In this document: positions 43,639 to 54,458 of the stretch, piece by piece
Numbering within the stretch: the stretch's first letter is position 1
How the letters are laid out: each line of letters begins with the position of its first letter
From: Prionace glauca
Taxonomy: Eukaryota; Chordata; Chondrichthyes; Carcharhiniformes; Carcharhinidae
Length of the DNA: 64,000 nucleotides
Assembly: GCA_037974335.1 (NCBI GenBank)
Contig: CM075760.1
Span: 29,596,902-29,660,901 of the forward strand
Direction of reading: 5' to 3'
Program-made: the position numbers and the translations under genes
The notes under the pieces: model-generated
Told to the model about the DNA's origin: nothing
Database searches by the model: none
Seen by the model: only the letters and a program-made list of their open reading frames with translations

Positions 43639-44661
43639 ATGATGTGGAGATGCCAGCGTTGGATTGGGGTAAGTACAGTAAAAAGTCTCACAACACCAGG
43701 TTCAAGTCCAACAGCAGTCCAAAGATGTGCGGGTTAGGTTCATTGGCTGTGCTAAAATTGCCCCTTAGTGTCCTGGGATGTCTAGGTTAGAGGGGTTAGC
43801 AGGTAAATGTGTAGGGATATGGGGATAGGGTCTGGGTGGGATTGTGTTCGGTGCAGACTCGATGGGCCGAAGGGCCTGTTTCTGCACTGTAGGGTTCTAT
43901 GTAGGTTTATTTGGCAGCAGAAGCTTTTGAAGCGCTGCCCCTTCATTCAGTGATTGGAAATTCTGCTCACAAACAGGGCATATAAAGACACAAACTCAAT
44001 TTACAAAATTGTGGTTGGAATGTGAGTCTTTAGAGGTATCAAGCCTTAAAGATACAGACAATGTGAGTGGAGAGAGGGCCAAGCGCAGGTAGTAGAGGTG
44101 TGTATTGTCTCCAGCCAGGACAGCTCCTGAGATTTTGCAAACCCAGGATTGTCGATTACCAGGAATGTTCTCTTCCAGTTGGGCCATACTTCAGCAGTCA
44201 CGGGCATTCAGCCTCAGATCTTCAGATAAGCGTTCTCTAAGCTGGCCTTCATGACACACAGCAGTGCAGGACCGCTGACCAGACACTGATAGCCAACTCC
44301 CACACACACAAGTATAGCCTCAACCGTGATCTTGGGTTTATGTTGCATTATCTGTAGCTCCCACCACTTGCCTGGACTTGCAAAATCTCACTAACTGCCC
44401 TGGCTGGAGACAATACACAATTCTTTAACCTGTGCTTAACCCTCTCTCCACTCACATTGTCTGTATCTTTCAGACTTGTTTATCCGTAAAGACTCACATT
44501 CCAACCATTATTTTGTTAATTGAGTTTGTGTCTTTACATGTCCTATTTTTGAACACAGCTCCCCACTCGCCTGAAGAAAGAACAACATTCCAAAAGCCAA
44601 TGGTGCCAAATAAACCTGTTGGATTTTAACCTGGGGTTGTGAGACTTCGGACTGTGCTGAC
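43639..44661. mobile_element. Palindromic retroposon, long copy 4, with SINE in one arm
   Basis: The left arm starts 'atgatgtggagatgccagcg'. The right arm ends 'gtgagacttcggactgtgct'. Complementary arms include 'cacaaactcaatttacaaaa' (43992) against 'ttgttaattgagtttgtgtc' (44513) and 'gatacagacaatgtgagtgg' against 'ccactcacattgtctgtatc'. 14-base direct repeats 'cacaatgcaaaacc' flank it (43625-43638, 44662-44675). Arms are about 430 bases excluding the nested SINE. Confidence 0.85.
43708..43903 (+). mobile_element. SINE 3' part nested in the palindromic retroposon
   Basis: 'cagtccaaagatgtgcgggt' to 'agggttctatgt' interrupts the arm between '..aagtccaaca' and 'aggtttatttggcag'. Confidence 0.85.
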
Positions 44662-44675
44662 CACAATGCAAAACC

Positions 44676-45048
44676 TGCCGTGCCAATTACCAAGGCAACC
44701 CCTATGTTTTTGGCCTCTGGAATAAGTGTTACAACTTAAAGTTTCTGTGTATTCAGCAATTTAAACATCTCAGCGTCAAACAAAAACACATTTTTAAGAG
44801 ATTGCACACTTTTCCCCCCTCCTACTGGTTTTCACAATTCTTTTTCATCTTCCTAAACATCTTTTACATCTTTACAAATTAAACCCCATAGCATAGGCAG
44901 CATTATCATAGTGATCCACGCTTTGTAGATGTGATAACTCAATAAGGACTCAGACCACAAGCATCAGTTGCAAACGGGGTAGAGCAGACGGCAAGAGTGG
45001 CAGAGTTAAACACGGGCTACATCATTAATAATCAGTGGAGAAACTTAC
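44676..45048 (-). other. Receptor intron, unassigned part
   Basis: First part of the intron on the minus strand, directly after the exon 1 donor. No repeat recognised. Confidence 0.4.
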
Positions 45049-45265
45049 CGGGGAAACCAACAATAGCCAGGATTGGATAGTAAAAGTATCGAATCAGTTT
45101 CAGGACATATTCAACACGATGAATTGTAGGCAGCCAATCTTGAGAAAGTGTGTAAAGTATCGAGTATAAACTCCTCTCAATTGTTGTAACATTCAGATCT
45201 CTGCCCCTCAGATGCTGAACCATTATGGGAACGTCCAGATCTACCTTTCCTGGATACACCTCCAT
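45049..45265 (-). CDS. GPR139-like class A GPCR, exon 1
   Basis: Encodes the N-terminal tail and the start of TM1. The start is the ATG at 45265-45263 (MEVYPGKVDLDVPI); the frame is open further upstream without another ATG, and an internal Met (MVQHLRGRD) is an alternative. An N-glycosylation site (NVTT) sits in the tail and TM1 begins FYYPILAIVGFP. The donor 'ccccg|gtaagt' ends the exon at 45049 in phase 1. Joined to exon 2 it reads GFPVNIITIVTLMS, the expected GVPVN-type TM1 sequence of this receptor family. Total predicted length is 372 residues. The gene lies 3' of the IgM locus on the same strand; no functional link is implied. Confidence 0.85.
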
Positions 45266-45754
45266 TGCAGAAAGCTTGCAATTTCTTTCTCCCAATGTTG
45301 ATACCTCGACTCCCTCTCTGTGGAGCCGCTTGTCACTGTGACACTCCCAGTGACACCGTGCATAACTCCTTTATGAAGCATGGATGGGAATGCTCCAGAG
45401 ATACGATTAGTGCTGGTTGAATTAATTCCGACGTTAATTACAGTCACTGAACAAACAGGTTAATATTTTCCATTCAAAACATATTTTTGTCAATGCATCA
45501 CAAAATAATTCTGGGTCTGTGTGAGCGTTCCTGATGGAAGGAACTTTGGAAATGCCGGAAGGGTTGACCAGTATCTTTCAATGTTGCTGGGATATGGGAT
45601 TGTGACAAAAAAAGGAACACATTATGCAAAAGTCCTCCCAGCCTGTCCGTAAGGGAAAACATTTTAAACCTGGAAATGTAGAGCTCTCAGCATCGCATCA
45701 GTGAAAGAAATGGGGAAAGTCTGAACCCAAAATCTTGGAGAAATTAACTTGTGA

Positions 45755-46750
45755 CTTCCGGCACCATGGGTGGGTCCATTGTGATTTGTCATTTATATTA
45801 ATGATTTGGATGAGAATTTAGGAGGCATGGTTACTAAGTTTTCATTGACACCAAGATTGGTGGCATAGTGATAGTGAAAAAAAGGTTATCTCTAATTGTA
45901 ATGGGATCTTGATCAATTGTGCCAGTGGATTGATGAATGACAGATGGAGTTTAATTTAGATGAATGCAAGGTGATGCATTTGATAGATCGAACCAGGGCA
46001 GCACTTAGTTAATGCTAAGGTATTGGGGACGGTTCGAGAACCAAGAAATCTGTGAGGGTACATGTTCATAGCTCCTTGAAAGTGGAGTCATAGTTGGGCA
46101 GAGTAGTGAGGAATGAAATCAGCATACTTGATTTCCTTGGTCAGAACAGCGAATAAAGGAGTTGGGACAACTTGTTGAAGTTGTGCAAGACATTGATAAG
46201 GCCACACTCGGAATACTCTGTACAATTCTGGCCACCCTGTTACAGGAAGGATATTATTAAACTACAAAGAGCTCAGAAAATATTCACTAGGAGGCTATAG
46301 GGACTTGATTGTTTGTGTTTTAAGGAGAAACGTGATAGACTGGAACTTTTTTCCGGCTGTGTAGAAAGTCTAGGGGTGACCTTATGGAGGTCTACAAAAA
46401 AACTGAGGAGCACAGATCAGCTAGATAGTCAATATCTTTTCCCAAAAGTAGGGGAGTCTAAAACTGGAGGGAATAGGCCGAAGGTGAGAGGAGAAGATGC
46501 AAATGGGTCTGGATGGGCAATTGTTTCACACACAGGTTAGTGAGTGCCTGGAAAAGGTGCCAGAGGGAGTAGAGGTGTGTACAGTTTTGACAGTGAAAAA
46601 ACATGATGTCAGTTAGATGGATAAGATAGATGAAAATGGGTCAAATGCCGGCAATTGGGACTAGCTTAGCGGTGGATGAAAAAATGCAGCATGGACAAGT
46701 TGGGCCGAAGGGCCTGTTTCCCTGCTATAAACCTCAATCACTCTATGATT
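45755..46750 (+). mobile_element. Old LINE 3' half
   Basis: 'ttatattaatgatttggatg' (IDDLD/NDLD), then the 'tttgctgatgacaccaag'-like block as 'ttttcattgacaccaagatt'. It ends in the C-terminal region near RGPKVRGED and the tail 'gggccgaagggcctgtttcc'. Highly broken. Confidence 0.7.
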
Positions 46751-46894
46751 TTCCGGCCGTGTTTGTTCCAATGCCAGAAAATCCCCGCCTGAGGTTATCG
46801 GACTTTTATATGATCTGTGTCTCGCCTGCCATGGGAATCATAATGGGCGGGATAGGACAATTCCATCCCGTGTTAATCAGCAGCAATCCGTGTT

Positions 46895-47060
46895 TATATC
46901 ATAGAATCATAGAATTCCAACCGTGCAGGAGGAAGTTATTTGGCCCATCGGGCCTGCACCAGTCCAAATGGGCCACAATAGTCCCAGCCAGACCCTATCC
47001 CATAACCCTCTGGAAGCCTCCTTCTCCCTCAGACACCCACTCAGCCTCTTTCAATCTCGG
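46895..47060 (-). mobile_element. LINE or SINE 3' tail
   Basis: 'tcatagaatcatagaattcc' plus 'ggcccatcgggcctgcacc' is the reversed tail. Confidence 0.7.
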
Positions 47061-47079
47061 ACACCTCAATCAGCCCTGT

Positions 47080-47340
47080 CCACGCTTTAGCACCCCACCC
47101 ACACCAGTCCCCCCCAGACTCCTCACTCACCCGCCCCACCCTCAAAACCCCACTCAACCCTGTCCCCCTCAGATCCCCACTCAGCCACCTCCTCCTCAGG
47201 CTCCTCACTCAACCACCCACACCATCAGAACCCAACTCAACCCCTCACCACTTAGACAGCCCACTCAGTTCCACTCCCACCTCAGACACTCCTGTCAGCC
47301 CCCTCCCCCTACAAACCCCTCATTACTCAGCCCCCCTTCA
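47080..47340. repeat. Degenerate CCCACTCA-type minisatellite
   Basis: Repeated 'ccccactcaaccctgtcccc' and 'cagatccccactcagccacc' blocks, C-rich on the plus strand. Period irregular, about 30-38. Confidence 0.6.
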
Positions 47341-47984
47341 GGCCTGAGGCTTGGCAGTGTCCATGACACTGTCCACTTGTACTGACACCTGTATTTCGCG
47401 CCTTGCTCCTGCGCGGAGAGTTGTGGAGGTTTATCTGCCTCGTGAGTTTGATATTGTCTGTAGTTAAAGACAGTATTGGACTCTTCAAATTGTCCCATAA
47501 CACCAGTCACAATTTGGAAATGTGTCATCGATAATGTGCTCATGTGAAATTCACTTCAGTCTCTTTGTTTCACCTCATTGTTTGCACCCCACTGCTCTGT
47601 ATGTTTGTCTCTATCTAGCTTGTGGTATGCCTGCCTTGAAATTGTTTCATCGGACAATGTACAGAGATTCGTTCTCTCAATCCACGCTGTATCGACTCCG
47701 ATAGTCTTTTGAAGGGGCCGTGTAAAGGGAACTATTTCCTGCCCAGCACTGTCCTGCATCGGCCTCTGATGAAGCAGAGCCTTTGCTGTTTAGAATTATC
47801 TGAAACTCGTCAGTGAAGGACTAATTTATGAATGAAATCACCGATGTCTCCTCATTGTTCACTCATTCTGTCTTTGGATTTTATGATAAAAAGGCAGAGA
47901 TTAAGGTGTTTTTACACGGGTGGATCACTGGGTGGCGCAGTGACTCTTTCATGGATGGGCCTTGAGTTCAGCCACATCCCACAC

Positions 47985-48265
47985 ATGACTGGGGGGACAT
48001 GCCAGTCTGGGAAAGTAGAGTTTGTGGGGTGGGGGGGGGGGGGACTCTATAATAGGGAAATGGGGGGGACATGCCTGTCTGGGAAAGGGGGGGGGTGTGG
48101 GGGGGTCTCTATAATAGGGAAATGGGGGGGACATGCCTGTCTGGGAAAGGGGGGGGGGTGTGGGGGGGTCTCTATAATAGGGAAATGGGGGGGACATGCC
48201 TGTCTGGGAAAGTAGAGTTTGTGGGGTGGGGGTGGGGAGGGGGACTCTATAAAAGGGAAATGGAG
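47985..48265. repeat. G-rich minisatellite, 62-72-bp unit, 4 copies
   Basis: The anchor 'gacat' of 'gggggacatgcc' is at 47996, 48068, 48130 and 48193. Each unit has runs of seven or more G and 'tctctataatagggaaatgg'. It lies just past the IgM membrane-exon 3' end. High G-quadruplex potential on the plus strand. Confidence 0.9.
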
Positions 48266-48320
48266 CTGAGTTGATGGCTTTTAGAGAACGGAATTAAGCC
48301 AAACCAGAGATGGTTAAATT

Positions 48321-48337
48321 TTTATTCAATGTTTATT
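48321..48337 (-). terminator. Poly(A) signals of the IgM membrane transcript
   Basis: Two AATAAA hexamers on the minus strand (plus-strand tttatt at 48321-48326 and 48332-48337), about 450 bases after the TM2 stop codon. Either can end the membrane-form mRNA. Confidence 0.6.
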
Positions 48338-48782
48338 TTAAAAATTCAGAGACTTTACAACGATTTTTTTTGAAGCTCGAAAAGTGAAGATAATGACCGA
48401 ACTTTACATTGAAAATAGAACACATGCACAGGGAATCCGTCAATATTTGGACATCTGTTACATACACCAAAAATAGAAAACAGGACATTAATAGGAAGAG
48501 GAATTCACAAATGTGAATAAGAAATAAAACAAGTTTCTTATTTATACATGAAATTTGAACTGTGGGGAAACTATTAACCATAATTACATTATAACAAAAA
48601 TGCCTCATACAATTTACACTGAAAACTGAGATAATATCTAAGGTAGCCTCAGTTACAGATTCAGAATGATAAGCTGGGAGAATTTTACTGATACAGTCAC
48701 CGAGAGCTGATATTGTAGTTGAGCCGTACAGAGATCTTTATAATCAGCTGAGGGAAATCTTCAGCGTCCAAAGTTCAACCCA

Positions 48783-48791
48783 TCATTTGAT
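48783..48791 (-). CDS. IGHM: IgM heavy chain TM2 exon, coding part
   Basis: After the acceptor 'ctattttacag' the exon starts ATC AAA TGA, so it adds only Ile-Lys and the stop. With TM1 the cytoplasmic tail is VKIK, matching the three-residue KVK-type tail of vertebrate IgM. The 3' UTR runs on to the poly(A) signals near 48321-48337. Confidence 0.8.
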   Translation of the reverse strand: MK

Positions 48792-48923
48792 CTGTAAAAT
48801 AGAGGCAATATTGAAGCAGATGTATCTGATGCGGGACATTAATGTTTTTAATCAGTGAAACAATGAGAGATTTTTCAAATCCATTCTGCCAGTTTGAAAT
48901 GTGAGTGAATTGAATCATCTCAC

Positions 48924-49051
48924 CTTCACCAGAGTGACGGCAGTACTGTAGAAAATGCTCAGGAAGAACAGGACGATGAATGTGGAAGCGGTTGTCCAGA
49001 TGTTGCTGTTATCATCCTCACTGTCTTCAATCCAGATGCGGTCGGTGGGGT
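48924..49051 (-). CDS. IGHM: IgM heavy chain TM1 exon
   Basis: 128 bases between acceptor 'tctgtcccccag' and donor 'aag|gtgag'. Joined in phase 1 to the internal donor of CH4, it reads [15 protein letters not shown], an acidic extracellular spacer. Next is [14 protein letters not shown] and [12 protein letters not shown], a transmembrane helix with the polar S/T/Y face used to bind CD79. Ends VK before TM2. It gives the B-cell receptor form of IgM. Confidence 0.92.
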
Positions 49052-49609
49052 CTGGGGGACAGAGACCAGGAAATGGAATTAGATTACTTTATTTATCCAG
49101 GGAATCTCATTGTTTTCTTTTCCCTGTTCTCCTTCATAAACTGTTCATTCATTCTGATGTCTAATTTTCAATGAATATCTCCTGTTAAAATCAGGACACT
49201 CAGTAACGGATCTCCATAACTATTTTCACACTTGATCCTTATTGGTATTCCTTGGAGAGTCCATGTCAGAAAGCACTGAAGGTGTTTTTTTGAGAATCAG
49301 TTCATTTTGAACTATTTGCCACGAACCCTTATTGAAGAATGTTTTGACTGATATAGAGGAACATTCCCCTGTCAATGATTGTTTCCACAGATGGTGACTG
49401 ATCTGTAAACTATGAATGCTGCTGTTTAAGATCTGGGATGTAATTTCCAATCTTTGCTTATTTACAGTGGAAATGTTTAGTAAATCATGAGCTTAATTCA
49501 GTTTCTCAACGTGTTTGGCGGTGTTTTGAGAATTGGGATAGTTCGCGGTGTGTATGTCCATTCAAATTCACACTTAAATTTTACTTTCATCATTTACCTG
49601 CCGTTTATA

Positions 49610-49679
49610 TTTAAGATTGTGTGTGTGTGTCTGTGTGCGTGTGTATGTGTGAGACTGTGTGCGTGTGTGTATGTGTGAG

Positions 49680-49723
<44 letters not shown>

Positions 49724-50585
49724 CACTTCCTGAGCTGCATTAATCTTTGGTCCTGAGTTAATCTGTGTGTATGAGGGATTCATTTGTCTGTGTTTGCTGA
49801 TTTGTGTAGTTGTGTGTCTGGGTGTATAATTTATTCTTCAGACATTGTAGATAATTTGTATAATTTGTATAATTTATTCTTCAGACATTGTGGATATATG
49901 ACTACTATTGTGTGAAGTCTCTGTATATTTATTAATGCCACTCTTAACGTGTGCTCGTGTTTCTGCCTATTTCACTGTGTGAATTTCTGTCACTCGAGGA
50001 ATGTTTCCTTCCCTTTCTGTGTGTGTCTGGTCTGTTAACATGTTAGTGCATGTAAATCCGTGTTGATAGTTATTTTAACAATGTGTCAGCATATACCTGT
50101 GTTTCCATGTGTAGTATTGTGTCCCGTGGTGTTCTGTTCTGTATGAGCATGTGAATGTTTGCATCCACATGTTTGTGTGAAAAAGTTTTGTTCTCTGTTC
50201 CTCTATATGCAGTGTGTTAATATTGTTACACGTATTTCCCTGTATAAGTGATAATGTGTATAACATTGTGGGTCTCTATATTAGTATTCATTTCAGCGAG
50301 AACGTGTGAGAATATGCATTTGTTTGAGTGTGTGTATCTGTTTGTGTATGTTTTGGACCTGCATGCATGTTATCTGTCCGCATTGTGTGTACACATGTAT
50401 GTGTTTGTGTTTGTGTCTGTGTACCTAGTCACGTATGTTTAGGTAAGTGTGTACTTGTGTGTTTGTATGTGGTTCTGCATGCGTTTGTACATAATTGATA
50501 AGTTGTGTGCATGTTTTGTTTTGTGCCTTCTTGTACAAGTCCGTGTCTGTGTGTGCGGGTGTCTGCTCCCTTGTGCATGCATGTG

Positions 50586-50617
<32 letters not shown>

Positions 50618-51415
50618 CATGATGCGTGTGGGACAGAGAGAGCGAAAGAGAAAGGGAGAGAGAGTATTTGTGTATGCATGTATTTTTGTTTGTATGTGTG
50701 TGGTCCATTAGTGTATTTGTGGGATCGTGCTTGTTTGAATTCGTTTGTGCGTATATCGTGTGTTCTGATCCATGAATGTGCATTTGTATTTCTGAATGTA
50801 TCTGTGTTTTTGTTGTGTATGTATTTGAGTGTATTGTATATTTGTGAGATTATGTGTCTGTATTTGAATGTGCCTGTCTATATTTCTGGGTGTGGGATTA
50901 TGTGTGTGCGTTTGTGTGTGTATATTAACATTCTGTATTCGTGTGCATATGTATGAGTATGTGTATTTGTGCAATTGTGTCCATGTGTCTGTGTGTGTGT
51001 ATGCGTGTGTGTGTGTATGTGTGTATGAGTGTGTGAATGAATGTGTGAGTGTGTAGTGTGTCTGTATGTGTGAGTGTGTGTATGTGAGAGTGTGTAGTGT
51101 GTGAGTGTGTGTGTGTGAGTGTGTGTGTGAGAGTGAGTATGTGTATGCGTGTGTGTTTGTGTGTGTGTGAATGAGTGTGTGAGTGTGTAGTGTGTCTGTA
51201 TGTGTGAGTGTGTGTGTATGTGTGTGTGAGTGTGTGTGTGTGAGAGTGAGTGTGTGTGTGATTGTGTGTGAATGTATAGTGTGTGTTTGTGCAGTGTTTG
51301 CAGTGTGTGAGTGTGTGAGAGTGAGTATGTGAGTGTGTGAGTATGTGAAAGTGAGTGTGTGAGTGTTTGTGTGAGTGTGTGAGTGTGGGTGTGTACGCCT
51401 ATGTATGTATGTATA
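49610..51415. repeat. GT-rich microsatellite block in the CH4-TM1 intron
   Basis: Starts with two clean (GT)n tracts at 49619-49722, then, after a less repetitive stretch from about 49730 to 50300, more than 1 kb of impure 'gtgtgtgag' repeats with 'tgtagtgtgtctgtatgtg' modules near 51055 and 51190. The minus (coding) strand is CA/CTCAC-rich. Open frames rich in H and T are by-products. Confidence 0.9.
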
Positions 51416-52490
51416 ATTGTGACAGTTTTGGGCAGTTTTATCAGTGTGTGTATTTTTTTAACTGTTGCTCCAAGTTTCACCGACCATAGTGAAGTGAATA
51501 TGATCCAGACAACCCGAATAATGGAACATATTTTCAATGATTTGCTGTAGAAATGTAATCTATGTGAGGGGCACGGTGATATCAGGAGAGAGAATGAAAT
51601 AATTCATTGATGTATCTCAGAGAGCTCAGGGACAGAACAGTTAAAACCCGGGGAGGAATTTATGACTTGTTTAAATTTGTATTCTGGGAAATCAATGCCA
51701 GCAGATGATTAACAGGAACAAGAGTGTTGAGACATTTTACAATTATGTTGCATTCGTATAGATATATTTCAATGATTAAGTTAATGATACTTCAAAATCT
51801 GTAGCAAGTAAACCGGAAACTAATTTGTACTGTTGGCAACTGGGTCCTTATAGTAGAGAATTGTTCCCTTCCAAACACGGGAGAGGGAGGAGAGTGAGCT
51901 CAGAGTTTCCCTCTCCCTACCCGGTGATACAATGTCCCTGATGGTTCTAACCACTGAGGAGGTAGAGGTGAGTGGATTAAATAATGACATTCCTCCTCTT
52001 TTCATTGAGGAAGCTTTGGGACATGGATTAACTACTGCTCCTCCCCTCTCTTTGCTGGGTTAGTGGGAATCCAGGATGTTAACAATTTCACTCTCCCTCA
52101 ATCCGATGGGGGGAATATTTCTTCATGTTTTTTTGTGTGTGACCCTCACTTCAGTTCCCAGTGGGTGCGGTGCAGTAGCTTAAAGAGGTGGTCAATGAGA
52201 GAAACAGGGACACAGAGATCTAAATGTTGTGTTTGTGTGTCAGACATGTTAAAAATGTCGGAGTGTTTTCCCCTCAGCGGGAGGAAAGTCAGTGAAGATA
52301 TTTTGCAAAATCCTGTAATGAATGTGCTCTACTCTATCCCTGACCCAGTGTCTATCTCCGCGGGGAGCACTGGTTCAACAATGTTGGGTCCGAGACATGA
52401 AAATATCTGACTCAAAATCAAAGATATGGAAGTAAAACTGAAAAACAACCAATTAAACAATTGGGTATTTTGTTGATCGTTAGAGGAAAA
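51416..52490 (-). other. Rest of the CH4-TM1 intron and secreted 3' flank
   Basis: No repeat or gene recognised with confidence. Open frames have no domain. Confidence 0.4.
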
Positions 52491-52494
52491 TGTT

Positions 52495-52508
52495 TTTATT
52501 CTTTTTAT
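52495..52508 (-). terminator. Poly(A) signals of the secreted IgM transcript
   Basis: Two AATAAA hexamers on the minus strand (plus tttatt at 52495-52500 and 52503-52508), 30-40 bases past the CH4 stop. Use of this site gives the secreted form; splicing past it gives the membrane form. Confidence 0.8.
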
Positions 52509-52536
52509 TGTAGTTTTTAATGGAAGTGAGTGACTC

Positions 52537-52928
52537 TCATTGACATGAATTAACAGTGTCCATCAGTGCAAGGGAAATGTTCACAAAACTGGGTTTACCG
52601 CTGGATTTGTCAACTGTTCTGTTGATGATCTTCAAGGGGATGGCTTCATGTCCCACCACACAGGAGTAAGAAGCGCCGCTGGACCATTCCTCTGCTGCAA
52701 TGGATAACAGGCTGTACATGAAGAAGGAGCTATCGCCGTTCTCCGCCACCACCTCGGTGTTCCTGTAGTTCCCGGGATTCACCGGCTTGTCGTTGACGGT
52801 CCACTTGACGAAGATCTCTCGGGGGGAGAAACCTCTCACTAAGCAGCTGAGGGAGACGAAACTCTGAGCGGAAACGTCTTCTGCCGAGGGCAGGAGGACA
52901 GACACGACCGGTTCCCGCGGATTTGGAT
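52537..52928 (-). CDS. IGHM: IgM heavy chain CH4 exon with secretory tail
   Basis: The last constant Ig domain and tail of IgM. Starts after acceptor 'tacattttctgcag' with [14 protein letters not shown]. Domain cysteines are at SLSCLV and YSCVVG, with the core Trp at VKWTV. The C terminus is the IgM tailpiece: glycosylation site NIS, then [11 protein letters not shown], whose penultimate Cys makes polymers. A second donor lies inside the exon, 'agcg|gtaaac' ending at 52599, just before the tail; it is the classic splice point to TM1 and the phase fits. No frameshift or stop, and all key residues are present. Confidence 0.95.
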
Positions 52929-53109
52929 CTGCAGAAAATGTACAATAAATGTCAATAAACTGGAGAATTCTGGAGACAATGAAACCACAGGTTAAATCTC
53001 AGGAAAATGTGCTTCGCTTCTGATTTTAACTCTTCCCATTTTTGATTTGCAGCTTGGAGGGGAGGTGAACACAATTCTTTTCTCAAATAACTCAGGAGGG
53101 GGCGGAGTG

Positions 53110-53170
53110 GAAAGATTCAGAAAGTTTACAGCACAGAATCAGGCCATTCGGCCCAACTGATCTACTTTCT
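53110..53170 (-). mobile_element. LINE or SINE tail in the CH3-CH4 intron
   Basis: 'tttacagcacagaatcaggc' and 'cattcggcccaactgatc' are the reversed 3' end. Confidence 0.6.
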
Positions 53171-53399
53171 TTTTTGGTTTTCTGGTTTTTGATGCTCCAC
53201 ATCAGACTCCTCCCTTCTTCTTCAATCTAAACCCAATAACATCGCCTACAGTTCACTTTTCACTCATCAACACATCAAACTCCCCAGAAAAATATCAATC
53301 GGCCCAGAGTCGTTTAGTTCAGGGGAGAACATTAACGCACTGAATACTAACTATTGAGTAGTACACTTTCACTGGAGATAGACACAGTGATGCATTTAC

Positions 53400-54125
53400 A
53401 TAGAAACATAGAACAGTACAGCACAGTACAGGCCCTTTGGCCCTCAATGTTGTGCCGAGCTATGTCCGAACCCAAGATCAAGCTATCCCACTCCCTATCA
53501 TTCTGGTGTGCTCCATGTGCCTATCCAATAACCGCTTGAAAGTTCCTAAAGTGTGTGACTCCACTATCACAGCAGGCAGTGCATTCCACACCGTAACCAC
53601 ACTCTGAGTAAAGAATCTACCTCGGACATCCCTCCTGTATCTCCCACCATGAACCTTATAGTAATGCCCCCCTAGTAACCCGAGGAAATAGTCTCTGAAC
53701 ATCCACTCTATCAATCCCCCTCACCATCTTATAAACCTCTATTTAGTCGTCTCTCATCCTCCTCTGTTCTAAAGAGAAAAGCCCCAGCTCCCTCAACCTT
53801 TCCTCATAAGACCTGCCCTCCAAACCAGACAGCATCCTGCTAAATCTCCTCTGCACTCTCTCCAATGCTTCCACATCCTTCTTATAGTGAGGTGACTCGA
53901 ACTGCACACAATATTCCAAATGTGGTCTCACCAAGGCCTTGTACACTTGCAGTATAACCCCACGGCTCTTAAACTCAAACCCCCTGTTAATAAACACTAA
54001 CACACTTTAAGCCTTCTTCACGGCTCTATCCACTTGAGTGGCAATCTTCAGAGATCTGTGGATATGAACCCCAGGATCTCCCTGTTCCTCCACATTGCTC
54101 AGAACCCTGCTGTTGACCCTACATG
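53400..54125 (-). mobile_element. LINE 3' half in the CH3-CH4 intron
   Basis: Minus strand: [53 protein letters not shown], then GRFFTQSVVTVWNALPAVIV. Same subfamily as 171-510. It stops about 25 bases from the CH3 donor. Confidence 0.9.
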
Positions 54126-54149
54126 TATTGCTTCAATCTCTCAGCTCAC

Positions 54150-54458
54150 CTGTTTCCTTGTGGATAGATGTTCTTAGAGGAGTCGGCAGATCCTGATGGC
54201 TCACCACGCACTCAAACACAGCCGCACTCAGCCAGGCTTGTGTGGAGATGCTTAATTTGCTGATCACGCTGTCACGATCCGCTCCGGGCTTTTCAGCAAT
54301 CTCTGATTTCAAATACTTCCTGTCTCGGATCCAGGACACGTTAACTCCATCAGGAGCATGAGAAATGATGCAGGTTAAGGTCACGGTCGCCTCCAGTAAG
54401 ACCTGTTCTATTGGTGGTGGCTGTATCTTCACTGTGGTATCAAGGCACGGGAGAGGAT
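54150..54458 (-). CDS. IGHM: IgM heavy chain CH3 exon
   Basis: 309 bases, acceptor 'ctcattcacag', donor 'acag|gtgagc', phase 1 at both ends. Reads [19 protein letters not shown], with domain cysteines at TLTCII and FECVVS and Trp at VSWIRD. The extra early Cys (LPC) is likely to make an inter-chain bond. Complete and undamaged. Confidence 0.95.

Noticed and set aside
46630-47385. 251-codon proline-rich frame
   Set aside because: It spans a LINE tail and a CCCACTCA-type minisatellite; no conserved domain.
50878-51537. 219-codon minus-strand frame rich in His and Thr
   Set aside because: Pure by-product of the GT/CA-rich block in the IgM intron.
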